Positions 5,710 through 12,175 of a stretch of DNA of 12,175 bases are shown piece after piece. The stretch lies in contig JBEKEX010000060.1 in NCBI GenBank assembly GCA_050013615.1, positions 1 to 12,175 of the forward strand, read 5' to 3'. The notes beneath the pieces are model-generated. The model saw only the letters and a list, made by a program, of their open reading frames with translations, made no database searches and was not told where the DNA came from. Source of the stretch: JBEKEX01 sp050013615. Its GTDB lineage: Bacteria > Chloroflexota > Anaerolineae > Anaerolineales > Anaerolineaceae. Each line of letters opens with the position of its first letter. Positions within the stretch are counted from its first letter, which is position 1. A program made the translations under genes and the position numbers.

Positions 5710-7131
5710 TCAGTCCAATCCAGCGATCTTCAATCCATCTTTCAAAATGGCTTGCACTTTATCCTGATGAGTCGTTTCACAATAGACCCGCATGATGGGT
5801 TCTGTCCCGGAGAACCTGATCAGCATCCAGCCGCCGTCCTCGAGGCAAAACTTATAGCCGTCAACAGTGACCAAGCCGGTGACCTTCAAACCGCCGACAG
5901 TTTCCGGCTTGGCGTTCAAGATTTTTTGTTCACGGCTAGCACGATCACCAGAGAACGATTTATCGATGCGATCATAATAATGCGGGCCAACTTTGCTAAA
6001 GAGCAGGGCCAGCAATTCGGACGGCTCTTTTTTCAGGCGAACCATCATATCGAGGAAATATAGTCCGGCCAGAATGCCGTCGCGTTCAGGCACATTGCCC
6101 CTAAAGGCATAGCCACCTGATTCCTCACCGCCGATGAGCGCGTTGGTTTCCAACATTTTAGGCGCCACATACTTAAATCCAACGCCTGTCTCATAGACGG
6201 GCACATCGTATAGCTTTCCCAGTTTATCCAGCATGCTAGTGGTGGAAAGGGTTTTCACGATGGCGCCACGTTCTTTGCGTACTTCCAGGAAATAGTAAGC
6301 CAGCAGACCGAATACTTGCAATTGATTGACGAAAGTGCCATGTTCATCGCCAATACCCAGGCGGTCCGCATCACCGTCGGTGACCAGCAAAACGTCTGCA
6401 CCGAGCTCGGTCGTCTTTTGGAGACCGACATTGATGTTGGGAGGGATAGGCTCTGGGCGTTTCATCTCAGGAAAAGATGGATTGCGCGTGTTATGGATCT
6501 CGGTGATCTGTAAGTTCTTGCCACTCAACAGACGCGTAAACCAGCCAGCGCCGTTACCCCACATGGTATCGGCAACAACTTTGAGGTTGGAATTGCGGAT
6601 CGGCTCGAGGTCGATCAAATCCTTCAAATGTTCGATGTATTCCGGGGCCGGGTCGAAACGGACGAGCTTCCCATCTGTTTCGGCTTGCTGCGCCGGAAGC
6701 CGTTTTACATCATTTATCAAATCGGGGATCAATGATTCGATCTGTTTAAGCCCGTTGGGATCGATGGCGCCCCCATGCTCATCGCGTACCTTGAAGCCGT
6801 TATCTGTGGGTGGGTTATGGGACGCAGTAATATTCACCGCACCCGAGGCCTTCTTGGCAAGCACGGAGTAGGCAATGACTGGGGTGGGTGTGGCTGTGTC
6901 GGTCAGATAGACTCTCAACCCGTTGCCAACAAGAACTTCTGCTGCGGCCAATGCAAAGAATTCAGAATCGAAACGCTTATCATATCCAACGATAAACCAA
7001 TGATCAACTCTGCCCTTGTTGAGCATGTAAGAAGCATAACCTTGCGCACAGCGGCGGACGTTGTCGAATGTATAATCTTCTGCAATCGTTCCTCTCCAGC
7101 CATCGGTGCCAAAAACGATTTTCTGTGACAT
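5710..7131 (-). CDS. Phosphoglucomutase/phosphomannomutase family protein
   Basis: An alpha-D-phosphohexomutase moves phosphate between C1 and C6 of a hexose, feeding nucleotide-sugar synthesis or glycogen and trehalose pathways. All four family signatures are visible in the 473-residue product: the FGTDGWRG start (7-14), the phosphoserine loop ITASHNPPTDNGFK (101-114) with S104, the metal loop TDGDADR (251-257) with three aspartates, the sugar-binding GGEESGG (334-340), and the phosphate-binding FSGTEP (440-445). Both glucose and mannose phosphates are plausible substrates, and sequence alone does not decide. A GGGAGG four bases before the ATG supports the start. It is the first gene of a unit with tatD and the polyprenyl synthetase gene, behind an extended -10 at 7180-7188. 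Confidence 0.95.
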   Translation of the reverse strand: MSQKIVFGTDGWRGTIAEDYTFDNVRRCAQGYASYMLNKGRVDHWFIVGYDKRFDSEFFALAAAEVLVGNGLRVYLTDTATPTPVIAYSVLAKKASGAVNITASHNPPTDNGFKVRDEHGGAIDPNGLKQIESLIPDLINDVKRLPAQQAETDGKLVRFDPAPEYIEHLKDLIDLEPIRNSNLKVVADTMWGNGAGWFTRLLSGKNLQITEIHNTRNPSFPEMKRPEPIPPNINVGLQKTTELGADVLLVTDGDADRLGIGDEHGTFVNQLQVFGLLAYYFLEVRKERGAIVKTLSTTSMLDKLGKLYDVPVYETGVGFKYVAPKMLETNALIGGEESGGYAFRGNVPERDGILAGLYFLDMMVRLKKEPSELLALLFSKVGPHYYDRIDKSFSGDRASREQKILNAKPETVGGLKVTGLVTVDGYKFCLEDGGWMLIRFSGTEPIMRVYCETTHQDKVQAILKDGLKIAGLD

Positions 7132-7179
7132 TTAACCTCCCACAACAGGGTAATAACTAAAACTTTATGATGCGAATGT

Positions 7180-7188
7180 ATTATATCA
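7180..7188 (-). promoter_or_regulatory. Extended -10 promoter of the phosphohexomutase unit
   Basis: On the minus strand this is TGA-TATAAT, a complete extended -10. Transcription would begin near 7173, about 42 bases before the ATG at 7131. No good -35 is seen, consistent with an extended -10 type. About 135 bases separate it from the divergent promoter at 7323-7331; I see no further structure in that gap. Confidence 0.55.
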
Positions 7189-7322
7189 ATTGTTGAATGT
7201 TGCTGCCAGTTTATCACGGCGCTCTCGTGTCTAACCAACCGTGGATTTAACACTTCACCAGAATTTCTCTACCTTGTCAGTAAAGTAAAAGTTTCATAGG
7301 ATGAAGTTTGACCGGGCACTCG

Positions 7323-7331
7323 TGCTATAAT
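7323..7331 (+). promoter_or_regulatory. Extended -10 promoter of the desulfurase-mnmA operon
   Basis: TGC-TATAAT is a full extended -10 element, identical to the one proposed for the lipoprotein gene. Transcription would begin near 7338, about 22 bases before the TTG start, with AGAGG at 7350-7354 inside the leader. A TTGACC at 7308-7313 lies only 12 bases upstream, too close to be a normal -35. Confidence 0.6.
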
Positions 7332-7359
7332 CGAGATTTGATAGATAAAAGAGGTCTAA

Positions 7360-8520
7360 TTGAGCCACAAACGAGTATATCTCGACTACGCGGCAACGAC
7401 CCCGCTCGATCCGGGTGTGCTGCAAAAAATGTTGCCGTTCTTCAGTGAAGATTTTGGCAACCCGTCTTCCATCCATTCGTGGGGACAAAGGGCGGAAGGG
7501 GCCATTGAAGCAGCGCGGGTCAAGATTGCTGGCCGCCTTAATGCCAAGCCGGGCGAAATCATCTTTACCGGTTGTGGCACTGAAAGCGACAACCTGGCCA
7601 TCCGCGGTACAGCATTTGCCGAACAGGCCAGCCGCGGTGCGAATCACATTTTGACCACCCAGGTGGAACATCATGCGGTGTTACACACGGTTCAACAGTT
7701 GAAAGAATATTTCGGCTTCAACGTGGAATATCTGCCGGTGGATCGATTTGGGATGGTGGACCCTGTGGAGGTGAAAAAGCGCATCACCCCTCAAACTGCG
7801 CTGGTGTCGGTTATCTATGCCAATAATGAAATTGGCACCATCAACCCGGTGGCCGAGATTGGCAGAGTCTGTCGGGAAGCAGGGGTCGCATTCCATACCG
7901 ATGCTGTGCAGGCAGCGGCTCATTTGGTGATCGATGTCCAAAAGGATGCTATCGATCTTTTAACGATCGGCGCGCACAAATTCTATGGGCCAAAGGGCGT
8001 GGGTGCCCTTTACGTACGCAGCGGCCATCGCTTGATACCGACGCAAACGGGTGGCAGCCAGGAATCTGGGCTGCGAGCAGGCACTCAAAACGTTCCTTAT
8101 ATCGTGGGCATGGCCGAGGCATTTGCAGCTTCGCAAGACAGCATCCCTGACGACGAGAAAGCGCTTCTGCCGTTGCGCGATCAGATTATCAACAGCGTTT
8201 TAGCAAATATCCCACGAGCACAGCTCACTGGTCATCCTACGGAGCGTTCAGCCAATCACGCCAGTTTTGTCTTCGAGGACGCCGACGGCAACCGGTTATT
8301 GATGCTTCTGGACCAGAACGGCTTTGCGTGCTCATCTGGGTCGGCCTGCAAGGTTGGCGATCCCAAACCTTCCGAAGTGCTGACATCGATTAGTTTATCC
8401 GATAATTGGGCTTTAGGCTCTTTGCGTGTCACGTTGGGCAAGTTCACAACTCAGGAAGAAGTCGATAGCTTCCTGGCTGTTTTACCCCCGCTAGTAGAAA
8501 AGGCGCGCCGCAGGGCTTAA
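7360..8520 (+). CDS. iscS: Cysteine desulfurase, IscS/NifS family
   Basis: A PLP enzyme that converts cysteine to alanine and holds the sulfur as a persulfide for transfer. The 386-residue protein has the YLDYAATTP start (7-15), HH at 104-105 stacking on PLP, D181 and Q184 contacting the cofactor, and GAHKFYGPKGVG (204-215) with the Schiff-base K207. The catalytic cysteine C330 sits in SSGSAC on the long mobile loop of group I enzymes, so it is IscS/NifS-like rather than SufS-like. There is no iscU, hscA or ferredoxin beside it. Its neighbour mnmA instead suggests it mainly feeds tRNA thiolation, though it may also supply iron-sulfur clusters. The start is TTG at 7360, supported by AGAGG five bases upstream; the family starts directly at this point. 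First gene of the operon. Confidence 0.95.
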   Translation: MSHKRVYLDYAATTPLDPGVLQKMLPFFSEDFGNPSSIHSWGQRAEGAIEAARVKIAGRLNAKPGEIIFTGCGTESDNLAIRGTAFAEQASRGANHILTTQVEHHAVLHTVQQLKEYFGFNVEYLPVDRFGMVDPVEVKKRITPQTALVSVIYANNEIGTINPVAEIGRVCREAGVAFHTDAVQAAAHLVIDVQKDAIDLLTIGAHKFYGPKGVGALYVRSGHRLIPTQTGGSQESGLRAGTQNVPYIVGMAEAFAASQDSIPDDEKALLPLRDQIINSVLANIPRAQLTGHPTERSANHASFVFEDADGNRLLMLLDQNGFACSSGSACKVGDPKPSEVLTSISLSDNWALGSLRVTLGKFTTQEEVDSFLAVLPPLVEKARRRA

Positions 8521-8542
8521 AGTAGATTGGTTTGTATAGCTC

Positions 8543-9634
8543 ATGACAATCAATAAAAAAGTGGTCGTCGCCATGAGTGGCGGCGTCGATAGCTCGGTGG
8601 CAGCCGCGTTACTTTTGGATCAGGGCTACGACGTAACCGGTGTCATGCTGAGGCTGTGGACGGCCAGTGGTGACGATACCCGCAATCGATGTTGCACACC
8701 CGAGGCGCAGGAAATGGCCAGCCGCGTAGCTTATCAGTTGGGGATTCCATTCTACGTGGTGGATGCCCGCAAGGTTTTTCATGAGCACGTGGTCACTTAT
8801 TATTTGACCACGTTGAAGAATGGCGAGACTCCAAACCCATGTTGGATTTGCAACCAGGATGTGCGGTGGGGCTTTTTGATGGAAACTGCCGTCGACATGG
8901 GAGCCGATTACATGGCCACCGGGCATTATGCGCGAATAGTCACTGACAAAACAGGCGAAGTCAGGTTGTTAGCCGGGCTGGACAGCCAAAAGGATCAATC
9001 CTACATATTGAGCGGATTGACGCAATCACAATTGCGGCATTCTTTGTTCCCTCTCGGCGAGTATCGGAAGCCCGAAATACGCCAAATTGCTGCCCAAAAG
9101 AATTTACCCGTGGCAGATCGGCCGGACAGCCAGGATTTGTGCTTTTTGGGCGACATGACGCAGGCGCATTTCATCCATGAAGTGGCGTCGGTGTTGGAGA
9201 ATCCCGGCCCAATCCAGCTCAAGAGTGGCGAGCAGGTTGGCGTCCATACCGGGTTGGCAAACTACACGATTGGACAGAGAAAAGGATTGGGTTTTTCATC
9301 ATCGAAGCCCATGTATGTATTGGATAAGGATACGACTCACAATGTTCTGGTGGTCGGAACCTTGGAGGAATTGGGACGATCGCATTTCTTTGCTGGAAAT
9401 ATGCATTGGATCAGCGGGAAACCGCTTCAAGCCTCTGCCCAATTAAATGTGAAGATCCGCTATAAGGCAGAACCCGTCGAGGCGGCGGTAAAACCGGTTG
9501 ACGCACAGCGAGTGGAAGTCACCTCCGAACATTCCTGGCGCGATTTGACCCCGGGGCAGATTGCCGTCTTCTATGACGGTGAGGCAGTCATCGGAAGCGG
9601 CGTTATTTCTATTTCTCCCCAATCGACTGTATAA
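8543..9634 (+). CDS. mnmA: tRNA-specific 2-thiouridylase MnmA
   Basis: MnmA adenylates uridine 34 of the tRNAs for Lys, Glu and Gln and replaces O2 with sulfur. The 363-residue product carries the PP-loop SGGVDSS (12-18) for ATP, NPCWICN (98-104) with the catalytic-type C103, and DSQDLCFLGD (195-204) with the partner C200. The YTIGQRKGLGF motif starts the C-terminal domain. The Asp found at the third position of NPDxxCN in the E. coli protein is C100 here, giving a three-cysteine set (C100, C103, C200) of the kind linked with a [4Fe-4S] cluster in some thiolases. An extra pair, C50-C51, is also present. The ATG is 22 nt after the desulfurase stop, without a strong ribosome-binding site, so coupling is likely. 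The desulfurase is the evident sulfur donor. Confidence 0.97.
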   Translation: MTINKKVVVAMSGGVDSSVAAALLLDQGYDVTGVMLRLWTASGDDTRNRCCTPEAQEMASRVAYQLGIPFYVVDARKVFHEHVVTYYLTTLKNGETPNPCWICNQDVRWGFLMETAVDMGADYMATGHYARIVTDKTGEVRLLAGLDSQKDQSYILSGLTQSQLRHSLFPLGEYRKPEIRQIAAQKNLPVADRPDSQDLCFLGDMTQAHFIHEVASVLENPGPIQLKSGEQVGVHTGLANYTIGQRKGLGFSSSKPMYVLDKDTTHNVLVVGTLEELGRSHFFAGNMHWISGKPLQASAQLNVKIRYKAEPVEAAVKPVDAQRVEVTSEHSWRDLTPGQIAVFYDGEAVIGSGVISISPQSTV

Positions 9635-9646
9635 TCAGGAACGATT

Positions 9647-9928
9647 ATGAATTTACCCTCGATCATCCTAGGTTGCTTGTTTGCGACACTATACGGCGCC
9701 CTGTTTCACTTGTGGCGCGGCGGCGGTTTTTTCAGGTTGTTGCTCTATATCCTCCTGGGTTGGATTGGGTTTTGGCTCTTCAACTTTCTGGCCGGTTTTT
9801 GGGGATGGACTTTCTTGAGCATGGGCAGCCTGCGGCTGGGGGCGGCAAGCATCGGAAGCTTCATCGTCATTGGTTTTGGCGGTTGGTTGAGCATGGTAAA
9901 AGCGCCTAAAAAAGAAACAAAACGGTAG
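9647..9928 (+). CDS. Small three-helix membrane protein of unknown function
   Basis: I do not recognise a family. The 93-residue product is strongly hydrophobic, with predicted helices at about 4-23, 28-52 and 63-86 and a basic tail KAPKKETKR. Positive charges in the first loop (WRGGGFFR) and the tail suggest a topology with the N-terminus outside and the C-terminus inside. It is rich in Gly, Trp and Phe and has no cysteine except C10. An AGGA about 6 bases before the ATG, 12 nt from the mnmA stop and 11 nt from the trmI start mean it is translated as part of the operon. The trmI ribosome-binding site overlaps its stop codon. A role in tRNA modification is guessed only from position; it may be an unrelated membrane protein. 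Confidence 0.85.
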   Translation: MNLPSIILGCLFATLYGALFHLWRGGGFFRLLLYILLGWIGFWLFNFLAGFWGWTFLSMGSLRLGAASIGSFIVIGFGGWLSMVKAPKKETKR

Positions 9929-9939
9929 GGAGAACTTAC

Positions 9940-10791
9940 ATGGGATGGAATCTTCACGGCACGACTGCGAGCGACGGAGACCTGGTAGAACTGGTTGGAA
10001 CGAGTTACAAACATTTTATTTTCAAGCTTAAGGTGGGTGGTGAATTACATACACACAGGGGAGTGGTGAAACACGATGACATCATCGGCAAGCCATGGGG
10101 CAGCCAGATCCATAGCCACATGGGGTCGCCGTTTTTTATATTTCAACCGGCATTGGGTGACCTGCTCCGCGAGACCCCGCGGAATACCCAAATCCTTTAT
10201 CCAAAAGAGATCGGTTTTATCCTGGTAACCATGGGGATCGGCCCCGGGCAGCATGTATTGGAAGCCGGCACTGGCTCGGGGGCGCTGACCACGGCTTTCG
10301 CTTATGCCGTTGGAAATGAAGGCCACGTGATAACGTATGAGGCCCGCCCGGAGATGCAGGCGGTGGCTATTTCGAATTTAGAGCGACTCGAGTTGAGCGA
10401 ACGGGTCACCTTCAAGCTCAGGAACATTGAAGAAGGTTTCGATGAAACTGGGGAGGATGCGTTATTCCTGGACGTGCCAAACCCGTATGATTATATTCCC
10501 CAGGTGCGCAAGGCGCTCAAGCCGGGAGGCTTTTTTGGCTCGATCCTTCCGACTACCAATCAAGTTTCACGCTTGTTGGTCGAGCTTCGCAGGAATAACT
10601 TCGCTTTCATCGAAGTGCTTGAGATCATGTTGCGCTATTACAAAGCTGAACCGGAACGCTTGCGCCCGACCGACCGAATGGTGGCACACACGGGTTACCT
10701 GATCTTTGCAAGGCCGTTATTCGAAGAACACCGTGAAGGCGAACCGGAGTTGGAATTGACGCAGTCGATCGATGCTGATGACAGGAGATAA
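9940..10791 (+). CDS. trmI: tRNA (adenine(58)-N1)-methyltransferase TrmI
   Basis: TrmI uses S-adenosylmethionine to methylate A58 in the T-loop of tRNAs, a change that stabilises the tRNA elbow; the enzyme acts as a tetramer. The 283-residue protein has the small N-terminal beta domain (about 1-65) followed by a Rossmann methyltransferase fold. Motif I is EAGTGSG (108-114), the acidic residue after beta 2 is E134 in TYEARPEM, and the catalytic-site FLDVPNPYDY (176-185) contains D178. The RPTDRMVAHTGYL segment near the C-terminus is typical. AGGGAGA ahead of the ATG overlaps the previous gene's stop. It is more common in Actinobacteria, Thermus, Chloroflexi and archaea than in enterobacteria, which fits the organism proposed. 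Confidence 0.93.
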   Translation: MGWNLHGTTASDGDLVELVGTSYKHFIFKLKVGGELHTHRGVVKHDDIIGKPWGSQIHSHMGSPFFIFQPALGDLLRETPRNTQILYPKEIGFILVTMGIGPGQHVLEAGTGSGALTTAFAYAVGNEGHVITYEARPEMQAVAISNLERLELSERVTFKLRNIEEGFDETGEDALFLDVPNPYDYIPQVRKALKPGGFFGSILPTTNQVSRLLVELRRNNFAFIEVLEIMLRYYKAEPERLRPTDRMVAHTGYLIFARPLFEEHREGEPELELTQSIDADDRR

Positions 10792-10830
10792 TCAGCTTCT
10801 TTCGTGACTGGCCAGATTACAGGTGCTGGG

Positions 10831-11412
10831 ATGAGCGTTGAGGGTATTCTTAGTGAGGATTACATCCGCGAGCGGCTGAGAAAAACCCGGTGGGTGGGCA
10901 ATCAACCGAGCCAGGATGGTGCGAAAAACGCTGCTGTTTTGGTTCCTTTTTTCCGCATGGACGGCGAATGGAAACTGCTGCTGACGCACCGGACGCAGTC
11001 GGTCGAAACGCACAAAGATCAAGTGTCTTTCCCCGGTGGGGCAGTGGAAGCGGGTGATGGCAGTCCGGAACAGACGGCACTCCGCGAGACCTCGGAAGAA
11101 ATTGGAATAGGCGAAAGCCTGGTGGCAATTTTGGGCCGGCTCGATGAATTGCCAACGGTGGGGTACATGGTGACACCTGTCGTGGGCGTCATTCAATGGC
11201 CGGCAGCATTAACGGTTTCGAAAACTGAGGTCAGCCGGGTCTTTTCAGTGCCTTATGATTGGCTTGCCGATCAGCAGAATTGGGAAGAGAAGCCTTACCG
11301 GCTTCCCAATGGTGGTTATGGTCCCGTCACCTTTTATCATGAATATGATGGCGAAAGGATTTGGGGAATCACTGCCAGAATCATCCGCGACCTTGTTCAA
11401 ACACTGAGTTAA
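10831..11412 (+). CDS. NudL-like Nudix hydrolase (probable CoA pyrophosphatase)
   Basis: The likely reaction is cleavage of coenzyme A or acyl-CoA to 3',5'-ADP and phosphopantetheine. The 193-residue product has the CoAse pattern: LLTHRTQSVETHKDQVSFPGG before the box (50-70, abbreviated here), then the Nudix box ending ALRETSEEIGI (83-93) with metal ligands E86, E89 and E90. The first Glu of the canonical GX5E is not in its usual place; an aspartate (D76) sits one position off, as in NudL relatives. TVGYMVTPVVGVI (109-121) and the WGITA segment (178-182) match the family. The frame is also open from a GTG at 10804, but its AGGAGA is too far away, while AGGTG lies 5 bases before the ATG at 10831. 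It is the last gene of the operon, 39 nt after trmI, and the link to tRNA work is not obvious. Confidence 0.9.
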   Translation: MSVEGILSEDYIRERLRKTRWVGNQPSQDGAKNAAVLVPFFRMDGEWKLLLTHRTQSVETHKDQVSFPGGAVEAGDGSPEQTALRETSEEIGIGESLVAILGRLDELPTVGYMVTPVVGVIQWPAALTVSKTEVSRVFSVPYDWLADQQNWEEKPYRLPNGGYGPVTFYHEYDGERIWGITARIIRDLVQTLS

Positions 11413-11446
11413 AAAATTCGAGCGGCAAATTGTTTTGCCGCTCGAA
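11411..11446 (-). terminator. Intrinsic terminator of the L25 gene
   Basis: Bases 11417-11429 and 11434-11446 form a 13-bp perfect stem with a TTGT loop. Read on the minus strand the hairpin is followed directly by six T residues (11416-11411), the classic intrinsic terminator, 19 bases after the rplY stop. On the plus strand it is followed by ACTGATTC, so it ends the Nudix transcript poorly, or as a bare hairpin. Two of the six T positions overlap the Nudix stop codon. Confidence 0.85.
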
Positions 11447-11464
11447 ACTGATTCTTCGAAGAGA

Positions 11465-12142
11465 TTATTCTTTCTTCTCTTTCTTCTCTTCCTCGCCTTC
11501 TTCGCCTTCCTCTTCCTTCTTGCCGCGCTCGATCACTTCGGGCTCTTCGGCAGCAACCTCTTCAACCACTGGAGCTTCTTCTTCGACCGCCGCAGGCGCA
11601 GTGATCAGCACTACCATTTCTTCCATATCATCCAGGACCGCGACTTTCTCAGGGATGGCCAAGTCACGGACATAAATGGCATCTCCCACTTTCAGTAGAT
11701 TCGAGATGTCCACCACAATTCTTTCGGGCAAATCGCTTGGCAAACATTCCACTTCAAGCTCGTCGAGTCCCGTTACCACAACGCCGTTGAAATCCTTGAC
11801 GGCGGGAGCGGTACCTGTCAATTCGATGATTACCTGGGTGCGTAATTTTTCGGTGAGCGACACAGCTTGAAAATCGACGTGCAAGAGCGTCCTTTTGATA
11901 ACATCACGCTGCTTTTCACGCACCAATGTTGCAAGCTCTTTGTCATCCAGGCTGATCGTCACGATGCTTGATTCGGTCAGCGGAGCGAAGAACTTGGTCG
12001 CTTCCCGCAAATCAAGCGTGATGGGGGTAGGTTCCATGTGCGTGCCATAGATGATGGCCGGCAATTTACCTTCCCGACGCAGTGCGCCGACGTGTTTTCC
12101 AATCACAGTGCGATGGGTGGCTTTTAATACTGCTTTTTCCAT
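11465..12142 (-). CDS. rplY: Ribosomal protein bL25 (CTC/TL5 type)
   Basis: bL25 binds 5S rRNA in the large ribosomal subunit; the two-domain form is known as CTC or TL5 and is linked with general stress. Residues 1-90 are the 5S-binding L25 domain (TVIGKHVGALRREGKLPAIIYG, 12-33, abbreviated), and 95-185 are the C-terminal beta domain with the VECLPSDLPERIVVDIS stretch. From about 187 comes a 39-residue Glu- and Lys-rich low-complexity tail. The 225-residue length fits the two-domain type plus a tail. The frame is open from a TTG at 12169, but an AAGGA just before the ATG at 12142 and the usual MEKAVLKA start favour 12142. The promoter is off the right edge. Confidence 0.93.
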   Translation of the reverse strand: MEKAVLKATHRTVIGKHVGALRREGKLPAIIYGTHMEPTPITLDLREATKFFAPLTESSIVTISLDDKELATLVREKQRDVIKRTLLHVDFQAVSLTEKLRTQVIIELTGTAPAVKDFNGVVVTGLDELEVECLPSDLPERIVVDISNLLKVGDAIYVRDLAIPEKVAVLDDMEEMVVLITAPAAVEEEAPVVEEVAAEEPEVIERGKKEEEGEEGEEEKKEKKE

Positions 12143-12175
12143 TTTTCCTTCTCTCGAGCGCCTCTTCAATCCTCC

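Noticed and set aside
5515..6063. 182-codon open frame on the plus strand across tatD and the phosphohexomutase gene
   Set aside because: It is antisense to two well-supported genes, spans their junction and resembles no family.
6326..6871. 181-codon open frame on the plus strand
   Set aside because: It is fully inside the phosphohexomutase gene in antisense, and low-complexity Ser/Arg-rich composition suggests a shadow frame.
7308..7331. TTGACC paired with TATAAT as a standard sigma-70 promoter
   Set aside because: The spacer is only 12 bases; the TGC before TATAAT explains the promoter better as an extended -10.
10804..10830. GTG start for the Nudix gene
   Set aside because: Its AGGAGA is about 14 bases away, while the ATG at 10831 has a better-placed AGGTG.
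10792..11196. 134-codon open frame on the minus strand
   Set aside because: It is antisense to the Nudix gene, which has complete family motifs.
12143..12169. TTG start for the L25 gene
   Set aside because: The family starts at MEKA, and the ATG at 12142 has an AAGGA just upstream; the GGAGG before the TTG is only 1 base away.
1..12175. Mobile elements, CRISPR arrays, defence or biosynthetic clusters
   Set aside because: No transposase, integrase, direct-repeat array, Cas or similar genes are seen. Apart from the partial gene at the left edge, each reading frame with family motifs is intact and of normal length.

Overview
The window is an ordinary, densely packed bacterial chromosome segment of moderate G+C. 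The gene mix suggests a Chloroflexota bacterium, probably class Anaerolineae. The grounds are a G5-domain lipoprotein running into a propeller-like region, a TrmI-type m1A58 methyltransferase, a two-domain L25/CTC protein with an acidic tail, and a Cys-type MnmA next to an IscS-like desulfurase. This assignment rests on general protein character, not on a search. I see no phage, insertion sequence, CRISPR array, toxin-antitoxin pair or defence island.

Layout, left to right. (1) 1-651, minus: 5' part of a G5-domain lipoprotein gene, cut by the window edge. (2) 705-2004, plus: scpB and an RluB-type pseudouridine synthase, 1 nt apart, divergent from the lipoprotein across a compact two-way promoter region. 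(3) 2009-3768, minus: plsX and a downstream gene for a two-helix membrane protein with a degenerate NERD-like domain, convergent with the rluB-type gene. (4) 3827-3908, plus: tRNA-Leu(GAG) with an excellent promoter, followed by a 24-bp perfect palindrome. (5) 3938-7131, minus: alpha-D-phosphohexomutase, TatD hydrolase and long-chain polyprenyl synthetase, tightly spaced and partly overlapping. (6) 7360-11412, plus: cysteine desulfurase, mnmA, a 93-residue membrane protein, trmI and a NudL-like Nudix hydrolase, behind an extended -10 promoter. (7) 11465-12142, minus: ribosomal protein L25/CTC, closed by a strong terminator.

Region 6 is the most coherent unit. The desulfurase supplies persulfide sulfur, MnmA uses it to make 2-thiouridine at tRNA position 34, and TrmI makes m1A58, so the unit reads as a tRNA-maturation operon. 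The small membrane protein and the Nudix enzyme are carried with it. Regions 3 and 5 are envelope and central metabolism genes: phospholipid acylation, sugar phosphates and isoprenoid chains.

I do not see a clear, previously undescribed system. The items most worth a second look are the uncharacterised membrane protein between mnmA and trmI, the degenerate NERD-like protein after plsX, the overlapping promoter pairs, and the three-cysteine arrangement in MnmA. No gene-free stretch exceeds 300 bases. The longest, 7132-7359, holds the two divergent promoters of regions 5 and 6.
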